A stretch of DNA of 64,000 nucleotides. Source: Micropterix aruncella. Taxonomy: Eukaryota > Arthropoda > Insecta > Lepidoptera > Micropterigidae. Made by a program: the position numbers and the translations under genes. Location of the stretch: positions 16,851,502 through 16,915,501 of the forward strand of contig OX155951.1 of the NCBI GenBank assembly GCA_944548615.1. The letters run 5' to 3'. The notes beneath the pieces were generated by a model that was given only the letters and a program-made list of their open reading frames with translations, was not told where the DNA came from and searched no databases. Of this stretch, positions 13,201 to 21,070 are shown piece by piece; position 1 is the first letter of the stretch, and each line of letters begins with the position of its first letter.

Positions 13201-16200
13201 CGCAGCAGACTTCACAGCATACCTTCCAGATTGAGTCAGTCTTTGAGGAGGCTGACGGTTTTGACGAGCTGAACCGTGATTTGGGCCGACAAGGTAACGC
13301 AAAGAAGGCCATCGCCACCCAAGCTGCACGGACCCATTAGCAACGTGGTGAGGGGACACACAAGGAATAGAGGAGAATGAAGAGGTGGACAAGTTAGCCA
13401 TGGAAAGGGCTGAGCTAGACCCTGTTATCGGACCGGACCCAATGCTGCTACTGGCATACACGAGAACGGCTCCGCGAAAGGAGGAGAAGCTGGGTAAAGG
13501 ACAAATGAAAAACGGCAGGCAAAGCGAGCCATTATAAAGTCCAGGCTGCGACTGAGATTCTGCATGGGGCTCTCCAAAACTAATCAGCGCATCTGCGGTC
13601 GTGCTCAGTGGGCATTGAGGACTCAATAGGCTCTCACATTCCTGGGCGTGGCGGAAGAAGCAACCTGCTGGAGCTGAAAAATGGAGCAAACAGCGAAGCA
13701 TGTCATCTGTGCATGTCCGGTTTATCTGCAAGGAGAGAGAGGATCACAAGAAAGTGCGTTATATATATGGTTGAAATATCCAAATCCATCATGGCCTGAG
13801 CTGGTTGCAAGATCTGTAGGTAAGACAGATTATGAGGGTCACGCACAAAGGCCCCGCCTAGGGGACCAAGTGCGCGTACAAGGCAACTGGTCAACCAACC
13901 TAACAACTAAACAACAACGATACTTTTGGCAGACGAACTGGGAAATGTGGTGCAGTCAGAAATTCCGCAGTCCATCAAAACAAAAGCACTATGCGAGCTG
14001 CACAATAGACATTAATTTGCGCACTTGGCACTTATTCTAAAAATGCAAAAACCTCACCGTTACAAACGACGTATAGAAACAGCGGATTTTCAAAACTGTC
14101 ATTATTGTAAACTGTAATGAGCTTATCGTCATCTGCGGCCAACTGCTTCCCAACAATCCATCGTTGAACATTTATAGGGATGTTTAATTCTCTAAAGGCG
14201 ACTACTTTCAATTCTGCTATTGTCATGTCACGCCGGATTTTTAACGGGATCGGACCTTGATGCGTATCTTGATCTTCCACGAATATATCTACCCTGAAAA
14301 AGAAAACAATCCAATATCATTATATTTTTATTCCATGTTATTATGTACACGTTTAATTTGGAAAATCATACAAACATAGACATGTACGAGCTTATTAAGT
14401 TTAAGGTAAGGGACAACTATCTACTATTGTAATGATTTTGTTCTAGATTTTTTATTGCTAACGTGTAAGTAAGATTTTAAATTCGGATATTAATTTAGAA
14501 TTTTATGTAGTTACTTAATTTAATAATATAAATGTATTTTACGTTATCGAAATTTGTTTAATAACTGACCAGTTAGGGAATGACTAGCGTGCAATCTCGA
14601 TTAGCAACGTGAGCCCCCGAGTCCGATGCCGTAAGATAGAAGGGCGTGCATGTAAAGGGCTCTTTTGACGGTGGAAATTGTTGTCACATTTATGTGCTTG
14701 ACATGCAACGCTTGACGTGGCATAGTGACACATCAAGCATGCTTGTCAAGCATTTATAAACGCATTTATACACGTCGCGCGCTGGGAAATATTCGTGTGC
14801 TTGTCAAACAGTTTTGACCGTCTAGGGAGCCCTACGCTCGCTTGTCAAACATGTACACTTATTTGCCGGCGCAGCGCCTCCGCGTTGTGCGCTGGGAGGA
14901 GATCGCAAAACGCAGGAGATATGCATACATATTTTTTTAATATTTACCAAAAATTCCCAATTTGCAGTTTTATACCATGATAATTTAAAATCCTTATTTA
15001 GCAGCGATAGTTCCGAAGACATTTATTTACATTGATATTAGTCATTAGATGTATTTACCATGAATCTCTACGTTAGATATTTAGATAAACGCTAGACACG
15101 GTATTCATCTCTGTAAATATTTTTCATAGAACAATAGTATTTAGGTTTTAGGTTTAGCTATATTTTCAACAAAGTAAACACTGCTAGTTCTATCTGTTGG
15201 CTGGTAGAAACAAGTTTACGAATAGGAAAGGGAGGAGGTAGCTTTCAAGGCGTTTTCTGGAAGAGCCTATCAGCACAAAGATAGGGCCCTATCACGTTAC
15301 GGGAATGAAACGACACGACATTATAGAAGAATTTTCGAATAGAAAAGCCAGAAGAGTTGACATTTTAATCCTGTGTATTTTTAATCTCAAAATTTATTAA
15401 ATCTAATCTTAACATTCTTTATACTCTCAGAAATCGGGGGAAAATAGTTACATTTCGGTATTTCGGTAGGACAGACGCCATATCAGAAGAAATAGAGAAA
15501 ATCGGACAGTTCGAGACCACTGGCTGTGGAGGTGCTTGACAGACATATCTCTAGACGGTCAAGCATTGCAAAAATATAAATTTTCATAAAGATTTATCCA
15601 CAGTACGTAGTTTACTTGTCAAGCCATCAATCTTAGTTCTAGACAGTCCAAATTACTTGTCAAGCATGAAAAATTCACGTGCTTTACAAGCAATTTAGAC
15701 CGTCTAGGGAGCCAGCCCTTAACATATTTGTCTGATGAAGTAGAGCGTATTATGCACGCCCTAACTTATCACAAAGTCAGTCAAGATGTCGGTTCCACTT
15801 TAGACCGCTCTCAACTACATTACAAAAGCAGATCATATGATTACTTACGTTACATTATTCTGTGGTTTTATCGTTGTCGTAGGACCGTACACGATGCAGT
15901 GCACTTTCAGCTGCGCCAACGATTTTGCTATCTCCGCGGCGCTGTTGTCGTCGCCTTCCGAAATCGCCTTTTCCAATTTTCTATACAGTTGCTTGGCGTT
16001 ATTCTTCGATTTTGAATTATTCACCATCTTCCCTTTACCCTTACTCACCACTCTGTTGATCTCTTCAACGTTGCTGTACGTATTCTGCGTTTCGATTCTC
16101 TTCAGAACCGCATTTGTTTGCGCCGATGCTGATATCTTGTTAGCGCTTTCAGCTAAAACTGGCGTAGCGTTTGCAATTTCGGGTGCGACTTCTGGTGCTG

Positions 16201-17587
16201 GTGGCTCGATCTTTTTTATCGGTAATGGGGAATCGATTTTTTTCGGTTTTGGTCTTTTCGGCAATGAATTCTTCATTTCCTTAAGTAGTTCTTTTAGTTT
16301 CTCCTTGTCATCCAGAGAGTTCCCGCTATTCAGTTTCCTCTTTTCTAAATCGTTTATTTCTTCATTAACATCAGCACTGGCAGAGGTTGATGCATCATTT
16401 TGTTTTGGAACGTTCTCCTCTAGCTTTCTAGGTGGCCTTACACAATGGCACGAGAGGCACGCCAATCTGAAGTATTGGTTTTTAGACAAGCACTTCGGAC
16501 ACTCCCACGTTCTAGGAAACAGCCTGTTTTCACTCATTTTCGGACTGTTTCGATTCTTAACATCTTCAATTTTGCTACTTAAATCGTTAAGTTTATTAAA
16601 CTTCGTTATTAAATCTCGCGCGCTCATTGCGTTCGATGCGACTTCCTCGTCTTTCTCTTGTTCAATGACGCATTTTCGTTTCATGTTTATAATCTCAGTC
16701 GCTTCCCTGTCCAGTTCACTGATGTTTGAAAGGATGGACAGTCGCTTCACTTTTTTCTCGTTCTGCTCGTGAAACTTATCGAAAAATATATTTTTCTTAT
16801 GTTCGAAGAATTTCGAGCACCGAAAGAACCCGACTTCGGGCAGTTCTTGCTGTTTGTTGTTGTCGCTTGTCTTTTTCGTCTTTTGGCATTTCGCGTCGTT
16901 GAATTGTCTTTTGAACCAAGGGCGGGGGGAGATTTGGTCTTCCTTCGGGGGAGGCGGCGGGGGAGCCGGAGCCGGGCGTTTCTTCCTCAGCGTCCTGTTT
17001 ATGCTGTTCGTGTTGGAGGGCGGCTGAGGAGCTTTTCTTTTTCCTTTGACGTGGACGAAGGAGTGCGGTCGTACGTAAGTGGACGACTCGCTCGCGGCGC
17101 GCCTGTGGTCTTTCTTAGACAAATCCGGATTTCTGGCCGGGAGGCTGAACGTGTTGTAAAAGCCCTCTTCTTCGATGATAGCGCGATTTCGATTCAACGT
17201 GCCGCTCGAGTACAAGTGATATTTTTTACTAAGATTTAAATTTTCGTCTAATTTTCTTCGTCGATTCATGTCCTCGATCAGGCGTTTGTAAGTGTCCGTG
17301 TACGGACCGGCGGATATGAACTTCTCCGGCTGCAGAGCATCTCCGTACGGTTTATAAAAATTCGGATGCAGGAATGCGAAACTAGCCACGGTCGCCGTGC
17401 TCGAATCAGAGCTGGAGCTCGACGAGTCTATCGCTTCATCGGTTGCTTCAGCCGGTGCTTCATTTTGCTGATTTTCCACTTTTCGAAACCAATTTAAAAA
17501 CGTTTTAAATCCGCTGGAATGTGGGCGGCTCGTAACGCCGTTCATGGAAGCCTTGGAACTGGATTTTTGAACTTCGGAATGGTTCAT
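6877..17587 (-). CDS. RBCK1: HOIL-1/RBCK1-type RBR E3 ubiquitin-protein ligase, complete 4-exon model
   Basis: Coding exons, 5' to 3' on the minus strand, are 17587-15849, 14293-14058, 9728-9181 and 7203-6877. They total 2850 nt and give 949 residues. All junctions have GT/AG ends and matching phases (2, 1, 0). Order seen: Ser-rich and Pro-rich N-terminus, RanBP2-type zinc finger (about 361-386), ubiquitin-like domain (about 581-657), then RING1 (from 720), IBR (from about 808) and RING2 (from 886). In the family, HOIL-1 is an RBR ligase of the linear ubiquitin assembly complex. The RING2 GCDW cysteine (899) lies 50 residues from the C-terminus, exactly where catalytic Cys460 lies in the 510-residue human protein. 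The protein is much longer than the vertebrate one and has a long unmatched N-terminus. The start at 17587 follows a probable 5'UTR intron; an ATG at 17605 would add six residues but lies inside that intron. The name rests on domain content and the distinctive RING2 tail; orthology was not tested by search. Confidence 0.88.
7683..7726 (+). repeat. G-run tract with quadruplex potential
   Basis: A run of about 15 G is followed by several more runs of 3-6 G separated by 1-3 bases (pattern G15-TT-G6-A-G3-C-G2-T-G6-A-G3). It lies in the RBCK1 intron between coding exons 3 and 4. On the transcribed RNA this would be C-rich. Confidence 0.75.
7740..8165 (+). mobile_element. LINE 3' end with short-repeat tail
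   Basis: AT-rich sequence ends in ACCCAGATCGGGTTTTTGAAA, then AATAAATTATTC and a (TTCTTA)n-like tail. This pattern resembles the 3' ends of other LINEs in this window (ACCGGGTTTTTTGGAATAAA). No RT reading frame is visible, so this is an inference from the tail. Confidence 0.45.
8411..8800 (-). pseudogene. Mariner transposase remnant
   Basis: Minus-strand frames between 8800 and 8440 give [19 protein letters not shown], then [15 protein letters not shown] (DNA-binding/catalytic HDN), [20 protein letters not shown] and PDLAP. These are the order and motifs of the mariner DDE transposase C-terminal half (HDNA.PH ... [10 protein letters not shown]). Several stops and frameshifts are present, so it is dead. 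It lies in the RBCK1 intron between exons 3 and 4. Confidence 0.8.
8990..9062. repeat. Palindromic AT-rich duplicated motif
   Basis: ATATGTACATATAATATT occurs twice, at about 8988 and 9039, flanking AACAGTACATATTAACATGT. The unit is itself nearly self-complementary. Confidence 0.6.
9181..9728 (-). CDS. RBCK1: RBCK1 coding exon 3: RING1 and start of IBR
   Basis: The acceptor is TTTTTGTAG ending at 9729 and the donor is GTAAGT below 9181. The exon encodes residues 659-841. A Glu-rich linker is followed by the RING1 core CPIC (720-723), then [11 protein letters not shown] with C738, H740, C743 and C746. The IBR begins FHCKTPDC and continues [15 protein letters not shown]. The frame is intact with every expected zinc ligand present. 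It is separated from exon 2 by a 4.3-kb intron packed with transposon remains. Confidence 0.9.
9755..9990. repeat. MITE-related sequence (ATTTACCGCGTGAA family)
   Basis: GATAAAACGATTTACCGCGT, GTTTCGGCGATGTTGTAACC and GCCGTTGTCCAGGGTAGACT match the elements at 35991-36168 and 46325-46428. It is directly upstream of RBCK1 exon 3 in the intron. Confidence 0.6.
10517..10871. mobile_element. Foldback MITE (family with GGTGATAGCTTTGGTCAAG termini)
   Basis: The left end reads GGTGATAGCTTTGGTCAAGA and the right end reads TCTTGACCAAAGCTATCACC, an imperfect long inverted repeat with an AT-rich core. The outer part (CAGAACTGG...) is shared too. A second copy lies at 57815-58150. It lies directly against the RNase H TD... 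start, so it probably inserted there. Confidence 0.75.
10860..11311 (+). mobile_element. Retroelement RNase H remnant, first part
   Basis: At 10866-10985, frames that shift include TDKGTGSG and [11 protein letters not shown], the pattern of a retroelement RNase H (TDGS...GSG...FQAE...I). After the RBCK1-derived insert, the frame around 11160-11310 gives [18 protein letters not shown], the next RNase H block (DS...AL). Stops and frameshifts make it dead. The C-terminal half resumes at about 13345. Confidence 0.65.
10994..11150 (+). pseudogene. Antisense partial copy of the RBCK1 5' end, inside RBCK1's own intron
   Basis: This 157-bp stretch matches 17657-17502 of the minus strand with roughly 85% identity by eye. 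It includes the 5'UTR intron from donor GTGAGTAG to acceptor GCGCTTCAG, then the first ~27 codons ([16 protein letters not shown] against [16 protein letters not shown]). The initiator ATG is now GTG. Because intron sequence is present, this is a DNA-level duplication, not a retrocopy. It is inverted relative to its source, lies about 6.5 kb away in the intron between coding exons 2 and 3, and sits inside a broken RNase H region. Confidence 0.85.
11312..13345 (+). repeat. Unclassified interspersed repeat (family A), split by a LINE
   Basis: Segments 11312-11685 and about 13058-13345 match, in order, the reverse complement of 26175-25506. Shared landmarks include GCGAACCCGCCA, CCAGGGAGTTATAACG, TTTCTCCATCCTCCAGTCTGG, GGATCCGCACTT and CCTACGACT. 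The 1.37 kb between the two segments is absent from the other copy and is a LINE. No ORF of the repeat itself is recognised. Confidence 0.7.
11686..13060 (+). mobile_element. 5'-truncated CR1-like LINE with reverse-transcriptase C-terminal half
   Basis: The 5' junction follows ACGTAC at about 11685; the 3' junction is just before TCTCCAGAC at about 13061. Both were found by comparison with the uninterrupted repeat at 25506-26175. The frame gives [10 protein letters not shown], the RT catalytic box, then at 11922-12479 [33 protein letters not shown] and [14 protein letters not shown]. These are typical of the thumb and C-terminal region of CR1/Jockey-type RT. Stop codons and frameshifts disable it. 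The AT-rich 3'UTR ends in a short CAATTTCAATTTTC tail. Confidence 0.85.
13345..13810 (+). mobile_element. Retroelement RNase H remnant, C-terminal part
   Basis: [26 protein letters not shown] (broken here only by description; 13352-13430) matches the GNE..AD.LA..G....GPEP block that ends non-LTR RNase H domains. At 13640-13800, [16 protein letters not shown] resembles the terminal zinc-knuckle region. It continues the domain begun at 10860-11311. Frameshifts and stops are present. Confidence 0.65.
14058..14293 (-). CDS. RBCK1: RBCK1 coding exon 2: ubiquitin-like domain
   Basis: The acceptor is a TTTCTTTTTCAG tract ending at 14294 and the donor is GTGAGG below 14058. The phase-2 junction with exon 1 rebuilds a Thr codon followed by VDIFVEDQD. 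The exon reads as a ubiquitin-like fold: [12 protein letters not shown], then [13 protein letters not shown], then LFLYVV. These resemble the HOIL-1 ubiquitin-like domain (the [10 protein letters not shown] stretch against QQWVIGQRLA, from memory of the family). In the vertebrate complex this domain binds HOIP. The ATG-less start of the domain explains why it does not appear as a clean standalone ORF. Confidence 0.85.
14658..14829. mobile_element. Foldback MITE, TIR GGGCTC/GAGCCC family, short form
   Basis: The left end GGGCTCTTTTGACGG pairs with the right end CCGTCTAGGGAGCCC. Inside, CTTGACATGC and AGCATGCTTGTCAAGCA motifs are shared with 15526-15718, 23513-23812, 30490-30752 and 55230-55402. 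It lies in RBCK1 intron 1. Confidence 0.65.
15526..15718. mobile_element. Foldback MITE of the same family
   Basis: GCTTGACAGACATATCTCTAG and CTAGACGGTCAAGC on the left pair loosely with GACCGTCTAGGGAGCC at the right end (15703-15718). GCTTGTCAAGC-like phrases repeat inside. RBCK1 intron 1. Between this copy and 14829 the intron is AT-rich with a partial GCTGGGAGGAGATCG piece (14890-14910) of the same family and nothing else recognised. Confidence 0.55.
15849..17587 (-). CDS. RBCK1: RBCK1 coding exon 1: N-terminal region with RanBP2-type zinc finger
   Basis: This exon encodes residues 1-579 plus two bases. The donor is GTAAGT immediately after the exon end at 15849. It carries a Ser run (about 55-63), a Pro-rich stretch with [10 protein letters not shown] (about 205-214), and a zinc finger of the W-x-C-x2-C-x3-N-x6-C-x2-C type (W361, C363, C366, N370, C377, C380). 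Such fingers often bind ubiquitin. C-terminal to it is a Lys/Glu-rich segment that may be helical. I see no other domain in the first 350 residues. The reading frame is open throughout, so no internal intron is needed. Confidence 0.88.
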
Positions 17588-17590
17588 GAT

Positions 17591-17657
17591 CTGAAACGCA
17601 GGCATCCACTCATTCGAGTCACTTAATTTTCATATAACAAAGGAAAATACTACTCAC
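17591..17657 (-). other. RBCK1: Probable 67-bp intron in the RBCK1 5'UTR
   Basis: On the minus strand GGAC|GTGAGTAG at 17657 is a strong donor, and GCGTTTCAG ending at 17591 is a strong acceptor three bases upstream of the 17587 ATG. Both sites are also kept in the antisense copy at 10994-11150. No transcript evidence is available here. Confidence 0.6.
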
Positions 17658-17659
17658 GT

Positions 17660-19200
17660 CCTCCGCTATGCAAGCCGATTAATCCAACAATCAATTTAAA
17701 AATAGGGCACACATCACCATCCGGCATTTCCCAAACGTTTAATTATTGCACAGTTATTTTTGTAAAGGATACACCACTTTTGTGTTCGTCCCAAACTCAT
17801 TCTCCGCGCGAAGAAAATAATACTGTCAGACACGACTGAAACAGAAATCGTTTGGAGAGCGGACGAGAGATCCTCGCCTCGTTAAATTTAGATTCTGCTA
17901 TACAACTGCCATGCTTTTCGAGCGTATGCGTCAACCGACGACTTTGTTCTAGATTTATTACATTTTATTATTTTTTAAATCATGGCATTAATCCAAATAA
18001 AATAATTTGTATTATAAGAAATTTATATTAATCATGAATGAATTAATTGAAGGGCTACGGGGAATAACGATCAGGGTTTTTTTTACGATGAGGTACTTTA
18101 TTTCAAATAAATTGAAATTAAATGTATTTTTTTAGATATACCCAACTATATTTGGTATACATACAAAATATATTTTTTTTCTCACACAAAGGAATTGTGT
18201 TCTCACTCAAAAGGTCAAATTTTAGGTTAGTAAATTTTCAAAATGGAATTATCAATAAAAATTAAAAAATTAACATCGATCGTTTTATATATTATTTATA
18301 TATAAAAATATAGACATTTCTATATTTTTTCTCTGCGGTAAAATCTTATTATTAATTTAAATATTACACTCGCCTATTGAAAATTATGTATTTTTTATAT
18401 TGAAAAGATTTTGAGAAGTGCACTCTTGTGTTTAAACCGCGAAGCGGGCGTCGCGACGCCTCTGCTTTTAAAACATTCCAACAGATGTCGATACAAATCG
18501 GAAATATACTTCTAAAGCAGAATTGAAGGTGTCGCTGACCAAAAAAATATTATTATGTTTAGAGAATTTGAAACCCTTCCCTTACATATTCGTTTAAAAA
18601 AAAAGCTGCGGGCAAGCCAGCAAAGAGCAAGCCCTTACCCGCCAGCTAGCGACCACTTTTACAATTATGTATTCTTTTCTTATATCCTTCTATTTGATGA
18701 CCGCTGACCTCTCGAGTTTTATTGTTATCGTCGGATTAGATAACGGGCGTCTATTTTTATCCTTAGCGCCGCTTTTTTCTGAAATGTAGAATCAGCATCG
18801 GAATAAAAATCTTCGCTTATCATGAATGGGTTTTTATTTATGTACAAAATAAATTACACGATTAAAAAGAAAGGTCATATCTTACGAATCGTTTTCGTAG
18901 TAATAATATAAATGCAGACCGGTATAGTAGGTATAAAATTGTCGCCACTTTGTACTCGATAACATCAATGCGATATACAAAATAGCTCATAAGGGTAACG
19001 TAGACACTGATTAAATACTTTAATAATAATTACCTCAGTCTATATTTTATTATTACATTATTACTAGATTAGGATCTACGCTAACGCTAATAGGTTAGTG
19101 ATTTCCAAACGACAAAATTAACGAAAATATATACTAAATTCTTTGGAAATAACGAAAAGCGAAACGAAACGTTTCAGTTTCGGTCGATCGGTATCCAGAA
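17660..19200. other. RBCK1 upstream region and RBCK1/Kr-h1 intergenic stretch
   Basis: 17660-17900 should contain the RBCK1 promoter and first exon; no TATA box at a convincing distance is visible. 17900-19200 is AT-rich, with a small GC-rich hairpin at about 18436-18460 (CCGCGAAGCGGGCGTCGCGACG). It probably includes Kr-h1 3'UTR. No ORF. Confidence 0.5.
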
Positions 19201-19205
19201 ATATA

Positions 19206-19211
19206 TTTATT
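19206..19211 (-). promoter_or_regulatory. Candidate proximal polyadenylation signal for Kr-h1
   Basis: AATAAA on the minus strand, about 78 bp past the stop. Others occur near 18830, so the 3'UTR may be longer. Confidence 0.35.
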
Positions 19212-19288
19212 AAAACTACTTCAGACTTGACGCATTAAGATTAAGACAGTCTTGAGATCTGCCGTTTGGATCGGTTCTATGGCACTGA

Positions 19289-20823
19289 TTACGAGGCTTT
19301 AGCGAACTGTATGACGGAGTTGAGCCGCACGGGCGGCGCGGGGTGCGCGGGCAGCGGCATCATGTACAGCTTGCGCTTGCGCAGCGGCAGGCTGGACAGC
19401 GACATGTCGCGGTACGAGACCAGGTCCAGCGCCAGCGCGTCTTCCGGCGACGAGGAGCGCTCGGGCGTCGACGCGGGCGGCGTGGGCGTCGCGGGCGACG
19501 CGGGCGACGCGGGCGACGCGGGCGACGCGGGCGACGCCGGCGGCGCGTCCTCCGCCGCCGCCAGCGCCGCCTCCACGCAGCGCACGATGTCGGGCCGGAA
19601 GCCCGCGTCCGTCTGCGGCGAGAAGTACCGCAGCGACAGCGGCTCGCACGCGAAGGCGTCCGCGCTCTGCGGCGGCGGGCTCGGGAACGCGGCGATCTGG
19701 CCGCCGTACGCCTCGGGAGTCGCGCTCAGCGGACGCTCGCACTGCGGCGGCTTCGTCTGCGCGTACGCGGCCGGCATGTCGTCCGCGTGCCCTTTGATGT
19801 GCGCCTCCATCTCCTTCTTGCTCTTGAAGGTGTCGTCGCATATGGTGCACTTGTAGCACTTGGAGCCGTAGTGCTGCACGCGGTGGAGCTTCAGCACGTG
19901 GTTGTAGCCGAAGTCGCGGAAGCAGATGTCGCAGTGGTAGGGTTTCTCGCCGGTGTGCGTGCGCGAGTGCACTTTGAGCTGCTTGGAGCAGGTGAAGCCC
20001 TTGCCGCAGCCGGGGGCGGCGCAGCGGTAGGGCTTCTCGCCGGTGTGCGTGCGGAGGTGGATGACGAGCTGGCCGGACTGGATGAAGGTCTTGCCGCAGA
20101 CGGAGCAGGCGTGCGGCCGCTCGCCCGTGTGGATGCGCATGTGGCGGTGCAGCTTGCCGCTGTGCTCGAAGGCGCGGCCGCAGACCTGGCAGCGGTACGG
20201 CCGCTCCTTCGTGTGGATGCGTCGGTGCACCTGCAGGTTCTCTTTCACGCTGAACATCTTGTGGCAGAATTCGCACTCGAAGGGGCGCTCGCCTGTGTGC
20301 GTGCGGTAGTGGCGGACGAGGCGCGCAGGCACCGCGAACGTCTTGCAGCAGACGTCGCAGCGGTAGGGGTCGCCGCCGCTCGAGGGCGGGACCGCGGCCG
20401 CGTCCGCTGCCGCTCCCGCCACCGCTCCCGCTCCCGCCGCCGCTCCCGCCGCCGCTCCCGCCGCCGCTCCCGCCGCTCGGGCGTGCGACCGCGAGTGCGC
20501 CGTGTGGGCGCTCTTACTTGCGAAACTCATGTGGCACTGCTGGCACTGGAAACGCACCGCGACGGGCGCCAACTTCGCCGGTTCGACCCTCGCTTCCGGC
20601 GCCATCTCCCCGTAGAAAGGCCCCACCATGCCGGACATCCGTTTCCACAGATCCTCTGCAACAAAAGAAACAAAATATAAAATCGCCGAATCGACAGCAG
20701 TTTTCGTCGTTCAACTTCGAGCAACGGACCGGTATCGTCGTCGGTTTCGGGCCGATCGGGCCGCTTCATGATGACGTTCTTGATCCACTCCTTGTGCTGC
20801 TTCTCCCAGAGTTCCTCGGCCAT
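19289..20823 (-). CDS. Kr-h1: Krüppel homolog 1, C2H2 zinc-finger transcription factor, complete
   Basis: Coding exons are 20823-20730 (31 codons plus one base) and 20655-19289. The donor is G|GTCCGT and the acceptor TTTGTTGCAG. The phase-1 join gives DDTEDLWKRMSGMVGPFYG, for 486 residues. Eight C2H2 fingers are present: one isolated (FQCQQCHMSF...), then seven in tandem with HTGE linkers, including TFAVPARLVRHYRTH, MFSVKENLQVHRRIH, AFEHSGKLHRHMRIH, TFIQSGQLVIHLRTH and GFTCSKQLKVHSRTH. The sixth has a C-x4-C spacing. This finger order is specific to Kr-h1, the nuclear early-response factor of juvenile hormone that represses metamorphic genes. The C-terminal tail has LPLRKRKLYMMP and ends SVIQFAKAS. 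Two low-complexity inserts (Ala-rich between fingers 1 and 2; PAS repeat after finger 8) lengthen it. A different upstream exon could give another isoform. Confidence 0.93.
19491..19540 (-). repeat. 9-bp tandem repeat in Kr-h1 (PAS codons)
   Basis: CGGGCGACG is repeated about five to six times on the plus strand and encodes PAS triplets C-terminal to the last finger. No frame change is caused because the unit is nine bases. Confidence 0.9.
20391..20478 (-). repeat. Ala/Gly-rich codon repeat in Kr-h1
   Basis: Imperfect 12-bp repeats of the type GCCGCCGCTCCC (plus strand) encode (AAGA)n-like runs, residues about 91-120, between fingers 1 and 2. Length is likely variable between individuals. 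Confidence 0.85.
20730..20823 (-). CDS. Kr-h1: Kr-h1 coding exon 1
   Basis: Encodes MAEELWEKQHKEWIKNV and the acidic PETDDDT segment. The ATG at 20823 is the first in frame. The acceptor side could also be read one dinucleotide later (CAGAG), but only the 20655 junction keeps the frame. Confidence 0.8.
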
Positions 20824-20859
20824 GGCGAGGCCGACGGGACCGCTTAAGGCGGCCGAGAT

Positions 20860-21070
20860 TGGACGCGGCGAGGACGTTACTGACGAGGGTTCGGCGGCTC
20901 GGGTCGCGAGTTCGCGGCCGCATCGCGTCCCGCGCGGTGCGGGCGGTGCGGGGAACGAGGCCGCGACACGTGCGCGCCCCGAAGCGACACGTGCCCCGCT
21001 CTTTGGGGCAGGTCAGTCGCAGCGAACGCAGCGAGCGACGCCCTTCGCCCATCGCCCATCTACGCACTAC
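20860..21070. promoter_or_regulatory. CpG-rich Kr-h1 5' region with two CACGTG E-boxes
   Basis: GC-rich sequence directly upstream of the Kr-h1 ATG. CACGTG occurs at 20967-20972 and 20988-20993, each preceded by GCGA and 21 bp apart. This is about two helical turns. bHLH-PAS complexes such as Met/Taiman use CACGTG. Whether this is promoter or transcribed 5'UTR cannot be told from sequence. Confidence 0.45.

Noticed and set aside
15837..16772. 311-codon plus-strand ORF with hydrophobic, Ser/Phe-rich translation
   Set aside because: Antisense of RBCK1 exon 1 (Lys/Glu-rich coding gives Phe/Leu/Ser on the other strand). No splice or domain support.
19266..20680. Long open frames on the plus strand and in the second minus frame across Kr-h1
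   Set aside because: They are shadows produced by GC-rich codon repeats. Only the 19289-20823 minus frame has eight regular zinc fingers and consistent splicing.
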